Part shown: one piece after another, positions 52,489 to 61,721 of the stretch
Layout: each line of letters begins with the position of its first letter
Numbering within the stretch: position 1 is the stretch's first letter
NCBI GenBank assembly: GCA_001464865.1
Contig: LNEG01000009.1
Span: 62,001-126,000, forward strand
Direction of reading: 5' to 3'
Length of the DNA stretch: 64,000 nucleotides
From: Burkholderiales bacterium Ga0074133
GTDB taxonomy: Bacteria > Pseudomonadota > Gammaproteobacteria > Burkholderiales > Burkholderiaceae_C
Translations under genes and position numbers: made by a program
The notes under the pieces: generated by a model
Seen by the model: only the letters and a program-made list of their open reading frames with translations
The model's database searches: none
What the model was told of the DNA's origin: nothing

Positions 52489-52797
52489 ATGCGTGCATTT
52501 GCAGTTGTCCTGGGTTCTCTCCTCGTGGCGCCGCTAGTCAGTGCCCAATCGACTGATGGAGCGCTCCTGTCCAAGGCCGGCCTGAAGGTGGTCGTGCTGA
52601 AGTCATCGGAGAGCGCTGTTGGCCACCCGAAGCTGGCACGGGTCGGCACCATCCCGGTTCAACCCCCCGGCAACAAGCTATTCCGGGAGGAGCGAACAAC
52701 CATCACCGCGACGCGAACGCGCCCGTGCAAACCTGAGGAGAGCAACTCCGCAGAGGTGTGCACTGAGTTCTTCCTCGAGACCTTTTTCGTGCGCTGA
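52489..52797 (+). CDS. Small secreted protein
   Basis: 102 residues from MRAFAVVLGSLL with GGAGG upstream and a signal peptide ending in VSAQ. Two cysteines (RPCKPEESNSAEVC) may form a disulfide. No family was recognised. The 259 bases upstream hold no gene that I can support. Confidence 0.6.
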   Translation: MRAFAVVLGSLLVAPLVSAQSTDGALLSKAGLKVVVLKSSESAVGHPKLARVGTIPVQPPGNKLFREERTTITATRTRPCKPEESNSAEVCTEFFLETFFVR

Positions 52798-52842
52798 CGC
52801 CGACTGGGCGAGGCTCTTCCGATACACAACACCGGAGACCGC

Positions 52843-53097
52843 ATGGACCTTCTCAACTGGCAGCAGATTGACCAATTCAGCAACGTAGCCGGCGGGCCTG
52901 CGGAGAAACGCACCAGCCAGGTGATCACCTATCGAGCCGCGGTTCCGGGTGGTTGGCTGGTGGCCATGTTCAAGTGGGATCGAGAGACTCGTGCGCCCAA
53001 AGGGGGAGAGGTCGATGTCGATATAGCCAACTCGGTCGGCCTCACCTTCGTTGCTGACCCCGTCCACAACTGGAACACGATGGTCAGGCCGGGCTGA
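52843..53097 (+). CDS. Hypothetical small protein
   Basis: 84 residues, 45 nt after the secreted-protein gene on the same strand. It has beta-type alternation around ITYRAAVPGGWLVAMFKW and no signal peptide. No family was recognised. Confidence 0.6.
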   Translation: MDLLNWQQIDQFSNVAGGPAEKRTSQVITYRAAVPGGWLVAMFKWDRETRAPKGGEVDVDIANSVGLTFVADPVHNWNTMVRPG

Positions 53098-53115
53098 TAC
53101 TCACTCCCGGGTGTG

Positions 53116-53391
53116 TCAACGGCCTTCAGTCGTCATGGCTGCCAGCCGTAGGGCGGCAGCCAGATCGGCGATCTCAGAAGAGCTCAGCCCGTGAACGTCC
53201 ACCTCGATGGGGCTGTTGCCAATCCCGCGTTGAACGATCGCGTTGACGAAGAAACGCTTGGGCACACCTTCGGGTGGGGCGCCATCAATCCACTCGTCTT
53301 TGTCGACCCATGCTTTGACCGTGGCGCCGCCGGCCGACGCGATAACGGGGTCGGGCAGGGTGGCGGGCTTCTTGAGGGATGACTTTTTCAT
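53116..53391 (-). CDS. Hypothetical small protein
   Basis: 91 residues from MKKSSLKKPATLPD. An alternative ATG at 53436 overlaps the upstream stop as ATGA and would add 15 residues. The middle contains KAWVDKDEWIDGAPPEG and the end is an alanine-rich helix. No family was recognised. Confidence 0.55.
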   Translation of the reverse strand: MKKSSLKKPATLPDPVIASAGGATVKAWVDKDEWIDGAPPEGVPKRFFVNAIVQRGIGNSPIEVDVHGLSSSEIADLAAALRLAAMTTEGR

Positions 53392-53432
53392 GAGTCGTTC
53401 AATTGGATACGTGTTTTGACAGCCAGTCTCGC

Positions 53433-54890
53433 TCATCGTCGGATTCGACCAATCCTCAACGCGGGAAAGTCTGATGAATGCAACACTGGGCGGCCCCAGG
53501 TGAAGTTCAGTTGGGATAGACGATCAGCGTGTGAAAAAGGGAGAACGAAGGAACTTGCACGTCGAACAAAATGCTCGACCGTTTTGAACATCTTGTAGTC
53601 CTTCCCCCATCCAAGATGCGGAACCTCGCCCGGCTTTTCAATGTGCCGCTGACTCACGTAGGCCGCCAAGTCCTCGAAGTTGTGTGCGAAGGCTGAACAT
53701 CCTTGGTAAGCGATGGAGTTGACGACGATCGGGATCGTCTCTGGTTGGGTGTAAGCGCCCCAGTCAAACGGCTCAAAAACACGTGATGCGTCTGCACAAC
53801 CAAGCCACTGGACGGGCAGTGCATTGGGATGGGTCTGGTCCGCCACCAAGACGTCGTAGGAGAGAAGCACGCTGCGCCTGGGGTCGTTCGCGTCCTGCAT
53901 GCTGGCGAAGTAGCGATCGCCATAGAACGTGTAGCCCCACACCATGTCGCTTGAATAGGCGAGGTCGATCTCTTTTTTCAGGCAGACCTTCTGTCCTGCC
54001 GGCGGCATTTGCGAATGAAGACGAACTCTCAGCCGGCTGCAGCCTTCTACATCAACCTCACGCGCCCCGACGATCCACCATGCAGTTCCCGGATGAAAAT
54101 CGACTTCTGATTCCTCATCAGCGAGGTGCACCGCAACAGGCTGCTGAAAAAAAGCCGACCTATCAGCAAACTCCGTGAGTTCAGGCTCGCCATAGCTGGC
54201 CGAGTACTCAGCGATGGCGGTGTTCACCGGGCACAAGTGACCAAGTTCCAGCGCTTTTTTTGCCATCCTCACGACGTATGCGACCCGTGAAGATGGTCCA
54301 TAGTGGTGGGGCTTTCGACCGATCGATTTCTGGTAGCCGTTATGGGTGAGGCCTATTGCCCTGTTGTGGAACGATTTGATGGTGTTTGCCCAGGAGAATT
54401 CTGGAATCTCCGATCGGACAAACGCATCCGCAGCCCTTGCAGATTCCCCGGTTCCTGTGTACAGACCCCTCGCCCCGTTCGAGTCCCGCATCTTGCGAAC
54501 CCAGTGCCGTAGTGCATTTCCACCAATGGTCACGGAAGGGCAATAGTGACCGTGCTCTCGGTAGAAAGCCACAAGTGACTTCGCATGATCGAGATCGTCT
54601 GCCTGGGCACTGATACGAGAGCCCACCATCGGGAATCCGATCTGATCGAGTAGGGCAACTTTCCAATCGGCCAGTAGCCCTTGGCGGTTGAACTTCCGCT
54701 GACGCCAGATCCACTGCTCCATTGGATGTCCGCGCTCAATGAGATCGCTATTCCGCAAGCTCCAAAGCACGCTGAACTCCTCGAAAGAGTTCAGCCAAAA
54801 GGATTCCCGTTTGAGATGAGCATATTGCTCGCGTGCCTTGTTGATGGCCTCGGCCACAGCACATGAAGACGAAAGTTCGGGTGCGCCCAT
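53433..54890 (-). CDS. Protein with helicase-associated-type repeats
   Basis: 485 residues. Residues 30-87 (FWLNSFEEFSVLW...GLLADWKVALLDQIGF) match the helicase-associated (HA) helical repeat, with Trp, Gly, Leu and a closing IGF. Less clear repeats follow around 100-160 and 205-245. The C-terminal half is a separate mixed domain. No helicase motor is present, so the HA units probably bind DNA on their own. Base composition is closer to 55 percent GC than its neighbours by eye. Confidence 0.6.
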   Translation of the reverse strand: MGAPELSSSCAVAEAINKAREQYAHLKRESFWLNSFEEFSVLWSLRNSDLIERGHPMEQWIWRQRKFNRQGLLADWKVALLDQIGFPMVGSRISAQADDLDHAKSLVAFYREHGHYCPSVTIGGNALRHWVRKMRDSNGARGLYTGTGESARAADAFVRSEIPEFSWANTIKSFHNRAIGLTHNGYQKSIGRKPHHYGPSSRVAYVVRMAKKALELGHLCPVNTAIAEYSASYGEPELTEFADRSAFFQQPVAVHLADEESEVDFHPGTAWWIVGAREVDVEGCSRLRVRLHSQMPPAGQKVCLKKEIDLAYSSDMVWGYTFYGDRYFASMQDANDPRRSVLLSYDVLVADQTHPNALPVQWLGCADASRVFEPFDWGAYTQPETIPIVVNSIAYQGCSAFAHNFEDLAAYVSQRHIEKPGEVPHLGWGKDYKMFKTVEHFVRRASSFVLPFSHADRLSQLNFTWGRPVLHSSDFPALRIGRIRR

Positions 54891-54923
54891 GTTCTTCTTT
54901 TGGGTGGGTTGATGAGATGGAGG

Positions 54924-54950
54924 AAGAAAAACGCCCTCGGAGGAGGGCGT
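54924..54950 (-). terminator. Rho-independent terminator of the sigma-factor operon
   Basis: On the minus strand ACGCCCT, 6-nt loop, AGGGCGT is followed by TTTTTCTT, 19 nt after the sigma-factor stop. Confidence 0.8.
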
Positions 54951-54968
54951 GAGTTCATGGGGTTGGCG

Positions 54969-56537
54969 TCAACTTCGCCCGGCCATGGCCTTGAGCATGG
55001 GGAAGAAGTTGTCGGGTAGGTTCTCCTCGCCCTTGGCCCAGCGGACCACGTCGGCGCGCACCTCGTTGAGGGCCTTCTCGAAGACCACGCGAACATGCTC
55101 ACGTGAGATCTGGAAGATCTCGCCGATCTCCACCAGGGAGAGGGGCTGGTTTTCGTAGTCGGGGTGCAAGCCCAGGCGCATCTGGAAGACCTCGCCGTGC
55201 ATCTCGTTCATCGTGCCGTTGGAGGCTTTGAGCAACCAGGCCACGAGCTTCTTGGCTTCGAGCGCCTGGTCCAGGCCCATTTCCTCGCTGGCCAGCAGAT
55301 CGCTGATGGTCCGGTCGTCACCCTCGCCGAAGATCTTCGCGTCCGTGCTGGAGAAGTTGTTCTCCGTCGGGCGCTGGCGCTTCATCTCATCTGCCTGGGC
55401 TTCCAGGCGCTCGGCCAGCGCGCGATCGCCAGCGTTCGTGGCTTCACGGGCACGCTTGCGAACCGAGAACTCCTGGTCGCGGATGTGGGTGGGGGTGCGG
55501 ATGATCTCGTCACCGGCCAAGTAACGGCTGATGCTGGAGCGGATCCATGCGTCCGCATAGGTCGAGAACGCGAAGCCCTTGGTGGGGTCGAACTTCTCGG
55601 CCGCACGGATGAGGCCAAAGGAGCCTGCCTGAAAGAGATCCTCCAGCGACCGACCGGTGTGGCGAAAGCGCGCGGCCAGGCGGACCAGCAAACGCGTGTT
55701 GCGCTCGACCAGCTCGTTCCGTGCCTCTTCGTCACCAGCCTGGATTCTCTGACCCAGCTCCAACGCGTGTGCATGGCTCGGAGGCGCGTAGCGGTCCCCG
55801 CGCAGGCGGTTCATCAGGCCCTGCATCGCCCTGTAGTGCTCGGCCGTGGCTTTCTTGGCCAGCACTTCCTCGCGCGCCAGGTCGTCCTGCGCCAAGGCCG
55901 GCTCATCGCTGAGGGGGCCATCGTCATCAACATCGACCTCGGCCACATCGGGATCTGCTGCGACCAGGTCGTCGCCAGTCTTCAGTGCCTTGCCGGTTTT
56001 CTTGTCCGTGCGGGCGCCGCGCGCGCGGCGCTTCTTCACCAGAGGAGCTTCGCCGTCGGCTTGAAGGAGGCCCTCCGGGTCTCCAGGCTGTTCACCCGAG
56101 TCGATATGCTCAGGCAGCGGCATGGCGAACTGGTCACCCAGCTCCTCACGAGCCTTGGCATAGGCCTGAGCGGCTTCCGGGCTGATGTCGGCAATGGCCA
56201 CCATGGCCATGACGGCCTTGGGGTTCTCGCTGCTCTCGCTCACGAAGTCCGAAACCTCTGCCAGATCCATACCACCCGCACGCAGGTACATGGCCATCGA
56301 CACGTCGTGGGTGTTCCCCGCAACCATGGCTCCCAGCTGCGGGTTGCTCATGGTCATGGCGTGCACCACGTCGGTCATGTGGGCCACGGCGTTGTCCGCG
56401 CGGCCGAGGAAGTCCATCGCGGCGGTCTCGTCATCGCCGTTGGCGATGTCAAAGAGGTCGAGCTGGGCAAAGGACATGGCCGATGCCTGACGGGGCCGAC
56501 CGCGGCGCACGGTTTTTGTGTTGATCGGTGCAGTCAT
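54969..56537 (-). CDS. Element-encoded sigma-70-family factor (RpoD-like)
   Basis: 522 residues. The first ~240 are not a known sigma domain and include an acidic stretch and a KKRRARGARTDKK basic patch. Region 2 lies at about 266-345 (RNELVERNTRLLVRLAARF, EDLFQAGSFGLIRAAEKFD, STYADAWIRSSISRYL), close to RpoD/RpoH. A short region 3 follows, and region 4 lies at about 448-495 (LSLVEIGEIFQISREHVRVVFEKAL). It would direct core RNA polymerase to a set of promoters. It is 13 nt after the AAA+ gene and so co-transcribed. The repeated GTTGTCG/GATATCTT promoters of this window are candidate targets (inference). Confidence 0.85.
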   Translation of the reverse strand: MTAPINTKTVRRGRPRQASAMSFAQLDLFDIANGDDETAAMDFLGRADNAVAHMTDVVHAMTMSNPQLGAMVAGNTHDVSMAMYLRAGGMDLAEVSDFVSESSENPKAVMAMVAIADISPEAAQAYAKAREELGDQFAMPLPEHIDSGEQPGDPEGLLQADGEAPLVKKRRARGARTDKKTGKALKTGDDLVAADPDVAEVDVDDDGPLSDEPALAQDDLAREEVLAKKATAEHYRAMQGLMNRLRGDRYAPPSHAHALELGQRIQAGDEEARNELVERNTRLLVRLAARFRHTGRSLEDLFQAGSFGLIRAAEKFDPTKGFAFSTYADAWIRSSISRYLAGDEIIRTPTHIRDQEFSVRKRAREATNAGDRALAERLEAQADEMKRQRPTENNFSSTDAKIFGEGDDRTISDLLASEEMGLDQALEAKKLVAWLLKASNGTMNEMHGEVFQMRLGLHPDYENQPLSLVEIGEIFQISREHVRVVFEKALNEVRADVVRWAKGEENLPDNFFPMLKAMAGRS

Positions 56538-56550
56538 GTGCCGCTTCCGA

Positions 56551-58452
56551 TCAGGGGTTTTTCTTGGCGGTGGCTGCCTTGGGCTTGCCGCCCGTGTTGG
56601 TGCCCACGACCATCTTCACGAAGTCGTTCTCGGCCTTTTGCGCGTCGGGCCAGATGCCGCGGATGGTGGAGTCGGCAAAGCCGCGGGCCATGGCGTCGCA
56701 GGTCATCTGGTTGAGCTTCACTTCCACGCCGTCCAGGGCGCCCAGGCGGGACATCGAGCCCATGCGGCTCATGGCACGGGAGATCGTGTAGTTCATGATG
56801 CCGGGTGAGATCAGAGCCAGGCCGGTGCACAGGCGGTCTGTGCTCTCCTGGATCAGTTTGGAGTGAGCGGTCTTGTCCGTGGAGTCGTTGGCCTTGATGG
56901 CCTCGGGGGACAGGGCGATGCGCTCGATGAACGAATCGGCCATGGCCGCGCCGAAGCGGAAGGCGAAGTCCTGCTCGGAGCTCTTGGTCTCGCTGCCGAT
57001 GTTTTTCTCGAACTTTTTGATGTCCAGCTCACCCTTGGTCATCAACTGCTCGGCCAAAGGGATGGCGTCGGTCAGCATCGACGTCATGAAGCTGGTGTAG
57101 CGGGTGGCCACGATGGCGCCAGCCGTACCTTTGACCACGTCTTCAATTTCCTTCACGAAGATCGAAGGGCTGGCGTTGGAGGCCTTGGCCATCATGAAGT
57201 AGGGCAGCGTCTTGGCCATGGCGTTTTCCAGCGAACGCGAGTTCGGCTTGGGGGTGCCGCGCGCGCTGCGGCCGTCGCCAATGGGCTCACGGAACACGCC
57301 GTCGTCGTTGCCGTACTTGTGGATGAAGGCGGAGAAGAGGGCGTCCCCCGATTCGGCGTACTTCGATGCCACTCGTGCGGCCCAATCCTTGGGTGTGTCG
57401 CGCACGCGGACCTTGAAGATCCGGGTGACTTCAGCGTCGGACTGCTCGGACTGGGTGTTCGTGTTGTCTTCGGAACCCATGTTGCCGGTGAAGGTCACCA
57501 TGGAGTTGCCGATGTCCATCACGCCGGAGTAGCGGTTGCTCTGGGCCACTTCGAGGAGCACGTTGCGCACCGACTCGGATGCGTTGGCCACATCGTCAAA
57601 GTTCACCAGGGCAAAGGGCGTCTTCGTGGCCAGGGCGAAGCGGCGGTTGGGCAGCATCTCTGCCACGTACTCGACCGATGCGTCCACGCGCACAGGGGCG
57701 TAGGTGCCGATGCGGATGGCGTTGGTGCCCTTCTTGACCTGGATCTGCAAACGGCCTTCAACCGGCTCGTCTTCGGCGCGCACCATGCTCACGCCGGCGC
57801 CCATCTTTTTGATGTCTTCGCTGATCTGGCGCAGCAGCGTGTTGGAAATCAGGTCAAGCTGAGCCGGTTCGCCCTTGAGGGTGATTTCGCTGACGCGCAG
57901 CGAGCCCTTTTCGAACTCGCTCACCTCACCGCAGGCCACCTTGGCCAGGCCGCTCATGCCACGGGCGCGGGAAGCAACCTCGGCCAGGAGCCAGTCGCCG
58001 GCGTTGTTGGTGCGCGTCATGTTGCCGCGGGGCACCATTTCGCCCTTGGTGGGCAGGCCGCCGACGTCCATCGTCGAGTTTTTGCCCGAGAGGTTGACGG
58101 TGAAGAAGTAGAAGTCCTTGGGGGTGAGCTGGTAACTGTCTTCTGGGTTTTCCACCAGATTCAGGCCCACGATCTCGCAGAAGTCCCGGATGGCTGCGCG
58201 AATCAGCGTGGTCTTGCCCACACCAGGCTCGCCCTCGAGGTAGAACGGGACCTTGGGCTCGCCCTTGAGCGTGCCCGGGATCATCTTGATGCCCGGCTTG
58301 CCGGAGATGCGCTCTGCATTGGCGTCAATGCGCGCATCGATTTCGGGGTCCGTCCCTTTGAAGCGGCGAGCCAGGTCAAACAGCAGGTGTTGACGGCACT
58401 CGTCCGAACTCCATTCGACGAAGGGGCTGGCGGGAGGGGTGTTTTTGGACAT
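56551..58452 (-). CDS. MoxR-type AAA+ ATPase upstream of sigma factor
   Basis: 633 residues. Walker A GEPGVGKTT lies near residue 74. A Walker B-like FALVNFDDV and a sensor FTGNMGSEDN follow near 285-330. The C-terminal ~270 residues are helical without a known domain. It resembles MoxR-like ATPases that remodel protein partners, often via a VWA protein, but no VWA gene is adjacent. Operon linkage to the sigma factor suggests it could control it. Confidence 0.75.
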   Translation of the reverse strand: MSKNTPPASPFVEWSSDECRQHLLFDLARRFKGTDPEIDARIDANAERISGKPGIKMIPGTLKGEPKVPFYLEGEPGVGKTTLIRAAIRDFCEIVGLNLVENPEDSYQLTPKDFYFFTVNLSGKNSTMDVGGLPTKGEMVPRGNMTRTNNAGDWLLAEVASRARGMSGLAKVACGEVSEFEKGSLRVSEITLKGEPAQLDLISNTLLRQISEDIKKMGAGVSMVRAEDEPVEGRLQIQVKKGTNAIRIGTYAPVRVDASVEYVAEMLPNRRFALATKTPFALVNFDDVANASESVRNVLLEVAQSNRYSGVMDIGNSMVTFTGNMGSEDNTNTQSEQSDAEVTRIFKVRVRDTPKDWAARVASKYAESGDALFSAFIHKYGNDDGVFREPIGDGRSARGTPKPNSRSLENAMAKTLPYFMMAKASNASPSIFVKEIEDVVKGTAGAIVATRYTSFMTSMLTDAIPLAEQLMTKGELDIKKFEKNIGSETKSSEQDFAFRFGAAMADSFIERIALSPEAIKANDSTDKTAHSKLIQESTDRLCTGLALISPGIMNYTISRAMSRMGSMSRLGALDGVEVKLNQMTCDAMARGFADSTIRGIWPDAQKAENDFVKMVVGTNTGGKPKAATAKKNP

Positions 58453-58499
58453 CGAAGGGCTCCTTGTGCGCTGGTTGGCTCAACCTGCATGTGTCGTTG

Positions 58500-58528
58500 T
58501 TGTCACTTCGTGAGATATCCGGTAAAAT
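58500..58528 (+). promoter_or_regulatory. Promoter candidate in divergent region (P14)
   Basis: TTGTCA, 17-bp spacer, TAAAAT on the plus strand, with GATATC sites inside and just after (58514 and 58530). The 353-base region 58453-58805 between divergent genes holds this, a further CATATCACATACAGG at 58615 and no convincing gene. Which gene it serves is unclear, since the plus start is 278 nt away. Confidence 0.5.
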
Positions 58529-58805
58529 AGATATCACATACGCAGCAACTTCGGATCAAAAAAACACCTCAGCGAGGTGAATGGGCCTTGGGCCATGAAT
58601 CGTCAATGCGTAAAGCATATCACATACAGGAAAGGGGTGGAAGCAGTTGCGTCACTGGTCGAGAACGATCGACCTGGCGTATGTGCTCAATGTCATGAGT
58701 GGTGGGAAAATACGTGCGCACGCCCTGCGCTGGCCCGACCTCCAGGTCCTCCTGATCTGGCGACGGGCCCTTGGCATGGGCGCATCAAGGACTCGCGCGC
58801 CCATC

Positions 58806-59234
58806 ATGACCAACGACGACTTCCCACCGGAGACGCTGCGAGCGATGTGGGATGAGCTGCGCCCGCAGCTGAGGGTGATGACGCCGGAAGAGGCGGAGGG
58901 CCACAGGCTCCTGCACAGTCTCCTGCACACCCAAGATCCGAATGACGAAGCCGCGCGCACGCCCATGATGATCACGTATTGGATGGGCAACCTGGAGACG
59001 GCACACGTGATCGGGCGCCTGGGCGAGAACTATCACCTTGAAGACGCTCTCGGCCGCGATGGGCACTGGTACCTAGAGCACGCGCGCAGCGGACTCATGG
59101 AAGAAGACCTCAAGCGGACGATAGGGCAGCACAGCAGTTCGTCCCGCATGCGCGAGATGATCGAGGCCCAGCGGGCGTCTCGTGGAACCGGTGTTTCGCA
59201 TCATGTCAAGTCCGAATCAGACGAGCCCAAATAA
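58806..59234 (+). CDS. Hypothetical protein
   Basis: 142 residues from MTNDDFPPETLRAM; an in-frame start at 58647 would add 53 less convincing residues. It is helical and charged, with EEAEGHRLLHSLLHTQDP and a Ser-rich C-terminus. No family was recognised. It is the only plus-strand gene in the right-hand block. Confidence 0.55.
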   Translation: MTNDDFPPETLRAMWDELRPQLRVMTPEEAEGHRLLHSLLHTQDPNDEAARTPMMITYWMGNLETAHVIGRLGENYHLEDALGRDGHWYLEHARSGLMEEDLKRTIGQHSSSSRMREMIEAQRASRGTGVSHHVKSESDEPK

Positions 59235-59378
59235 AGTTATCCAACGCCTCTGTGGATATCTTTTCCAAAGGCTTTGGTAAGCCGTTGATCCATCAGGACT
59301 GGCTCGGACTGCCTCCAAAATAAGCATCCGGCTCATTGTTGTTGTTTGATACCGGAAGCATGTTTCGTTGACAACAAA

Positions 59379-59398
59379 AAGCGGCCCTGAGGCCGCTT
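59379..59398. terminator. Bidirectional terminator
   Basis: AAGCGGCC, 4-nt loop, GGCCGCTT is flanked by A and T runs on both sides, between the plus-strand 58806 gene and the minus-strand traY-like gene. Confidence 0.85.
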
Positions 59399-59418
59399 TT
59401 TTATTGCTTGTGGAAGCC

Positions 59419-61659
59419 CTAGTCCGGGCCGTAGCCGCCCTTGGGTTTTCCACCACCGCCCTTGGGCCGCATCATGACGGCGGCAAGGCCCACCTTGGCT
59501 TCGGCAATCTTGCTGGCTGCGGAGGAGTTGGCCTGGTTGGCGCCCTGAGCAAATTCCCCTGCTTTTTCGTAGCCCGCAAACTGTCCGCCGATCCACGTGT
59601 AGACCTTCTGTGCGAGGTCGTATGTCAACGTGAGTGATGTTCGCACCACAGTCCAGATCATGACGACATACAGGCAGACCAAGACGGCAATGCTGGCCAG
59701 GCCCGTGATCGAATTCGCTTGGACTGAGCTAAGTGTTGCAGAGAACGCAATGGCGGTGAACTTGCACATCGGGTCAAGGATCAGGAACGCCCCAATCAGA
59801 CCGAACACAATGAAGATAGGGCGTGTCGCCGTTTCCAGCAAGATCATGTAGCCACCCGCAGCGCGTTGGCCAGCAATGCCATCACCATCAGGGTTCAAGT
59901 GACCAGCCAGCCAAATCGGTGCTGCAACCACTGCTGAGAACACTGCCATCAGCCAGCCGAGAACAGCCCCGATTGAAAGTAGAAATGGCAGAGTTGGCAA
60001 AATCAAGGACATGGTGATACCAGCGAAGAACAAGACTCCCGCAAGTGTGTAGGCGATGGGGAGGATGCCTTTGGCTATCTCGCCAATGATTCCACCGAAT
60101 AAGCCGGCTGCCTTGGTCGCCAACTGCCCAACCTTTGAGTCGCCACCCACTGTGGATGTAAGTTTGTCAACTGCGTAGGCTGCAAGTGCAATCCCTTGTC
60201 CGGTCACCATCATCCAATCACCTTTTTCCTTGATCTGAACGAGAGCGTGGTCATTGTTTTCCGGATTGAAGGCAATGATGGTGCCGATGCTCTTTACGAG
60301 TTCGTCACCAGGATTCCAAAAGTTGTTTGTGTCCCCTTGAAACCCCTTGTCAACACGGGTATACAAAGCATCAAGATCAGTGATCATTTCTTTGCGCATG
60401 AGATCACTGATGTTCTCTTCGCTGAAGAGGCTGCCAGGTGAAAACTCTGGCACTGCGTTCAAGACGTCTTTCGCCTGCGAGCGAATTGTCGCCATCTGAA
60501 AGAAAGATGGGCCAGCCATCATCCAGCCAGCAGTGCGACTGTCAGCGATGAATTGAGTCATACCCTGCTGGAAGCTCTGTGATGCCGCTGACATCGCGCC
60601 TCCGGATCGGGCGACGATGGTGGAGACGGATGCGCGAATTGCCGTTCGCACAATCTCCTCGTATTGCGCATCGGATATGGCTGGTTGATCTCCGCTTCCC
60701 TTGGCCGCAATTTGAGCCGCCGCCGCCCTCAGAGGGCCTTGTGAAACTTCAATCAGAGCATCCGTCTGGACGTTGACCAGTTGCCGAGCAGCGGTGAAGC
60801 TTTCCCCGGCACCCACGACAGGCGTGCCTGCAACGGAGTCTCCAACTGCGCCATTCCTGTTATACAGACCCAATTGACCGCCCGAACCTGCTTGACCCTT
60901 GGCCTGAAGCGATGACACGGAGCCGCATAGCGTCTTTTCACCCCCGGATCCATTCGGACGACCGTATTGAATCTGTTTGCTGTAACTTCTAGGCGTTGCG
61001 ATGTCGTCTGTTGTGACAAAGATGCCGAAGGGCACGTTTTCATGATCCGCCATAGCAGCCATGCAGATCTCAGCGCGAAGCATGTCCTTCAGAAGCGGCT
61101 CCAGCTTGCGCTGGTACTCTGGGCTCTGCAGAACCGTTTGCGCCTGGCTTCCCACAAATCCATCCATAGCGGCACCCCAAACGACAGAGCCGCCGCCGCT
61201 GCCGGCCATGGCCACCCAAAGGATGGCATGTTGTGCGGTCGAGTATCCAGTGGTCAGCGGCACCATCATTGCGGTACCGGCAATGAAGCGGAGCGGAACC
61301 CACGTGGAGCTCCATTTACGACCAAGGACCTCGCCGTCCTGTGCGGAGTTCAGGGTGGCGATGACGGATACCCACGTGAACATCAGCGTGCCGAAAGCCA
61401 GCGCGAAGATGTTGAGCTGCTGCATGGCAGCGCCCAGCATGGGCACCTGCTGATCAGCGTTCCAGTTTCCGAAAATCGCACTGAGCACCCAAAGGCTCAT
61501 GTCACCCTCTTTGGGCATGAAGTCACCCAAGGTGGGGTTCCCGGGTGCTCCTGGCGCCGTCTGCGCAATGGCAAACCCGGCGGAAAGCAGGCCTACCAGC
61601 AGAACGCCGATCGCATTCACGCGCAGTGGTTTTCGGGCAATGGGGTGAATGGTGTTCAT
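59419..61659 (-). CDS. traY: DotA/TraY-family conjugal transfer membrane protein
   Basis: 746 residues from an ATG with GGAG 6 nt upstream; the track's first residue is a TTG one codon earlier. A signal peptide is followed by several long hydrophobic segments, a large periplasmic loop (about 190-480) and a Gly/Lys-rich C-terminal tail. The N-terminal GDMSLWVLSAIFGNWN and the LAFGTLMFTWVSVI helix are typical of DotA/TraY. It is part of the inner-membrane I-type (Dot/Icm-like) secretion complex for DNA transfer. Confidence 0.85.
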   Translation of the reverse strand: MNTIHPIARKPLRVNAIGVLLVGLLSAGFAIAQTAPGAPGNPTLGDFMPKEGDMSLWVLSAIFGNWNADQQVPMLGAAMQQLNIFALAFGTLMFTWVSVIATLNSAQDGEVLGRKWSSTWVPLRFIAGTAMMVPLTTGYSTAQHAILWVAMAGSGGGSVVWGAAMDGFVGSQAQTVLQSPEYQRKLEPLLKDMLRAEICMAAMADHENVPFGIFVTTDDIATPRSYSKQIQYGRPNGSGGEKTLCGSVSSLQAKGQAGSGGQLGLYNRNGAVGDSVAGTPVVGAGESFTAARQLVNVQTDALIEVSQGPLRAAAAQIAAKGSGDQPAISDAQYEEIVRTAIRASVSTIVARSGGAMSAASQSFQQGMTQFIADSRTAGWMMAGPSFFQMATIRSQAKDVLNAVPEFSPGSLFSEENISDLMRKEMITDLDALYTRVDKGFQGDTNNFWNPGDELVKSIGTIIAFNPENNDHALVQIKEKGDWMMVTGQGIALAAYAVDKLTSTVGGDSKVGQLATKAAGLFGGIIGEIAKGILPIAYTLAGVLFFAGITMSLILPTLPFLLSIGAVLGWLMAVFSAVVAAPIWLAGHLNPDGDGIAGQRAAGGYMILLETATRPIFIVFGLIGAFLILDPMCKFTAIAFSATLSSVQANSITGLASIAVLVCLYVVMIWTVVRTSLTLTYDLAQKVYTWIGGQFAGYEKAGEFAQGANQANSSAASKIAEAKVGLAAVMMRPKGGGGKPKGGYGPD

Positions 61660-61721
61660 CAAAAACTCCGGTTGACGGTCGTGTACTCGTCGGGGTCAGG
61701 TCGCAATGGGGATGGAAACGG

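Noticed and set aside
55164-56714. 516-residue plus-strand ORF
   Set aside because: Antisense to the sigma factor; rich in His, Arg and Gly without motifs.
56863-58530. 555-residue plus-strand ORF
   Set aside because: Antisense to the MoxR-type ATPase; shadow of high-GC coding.
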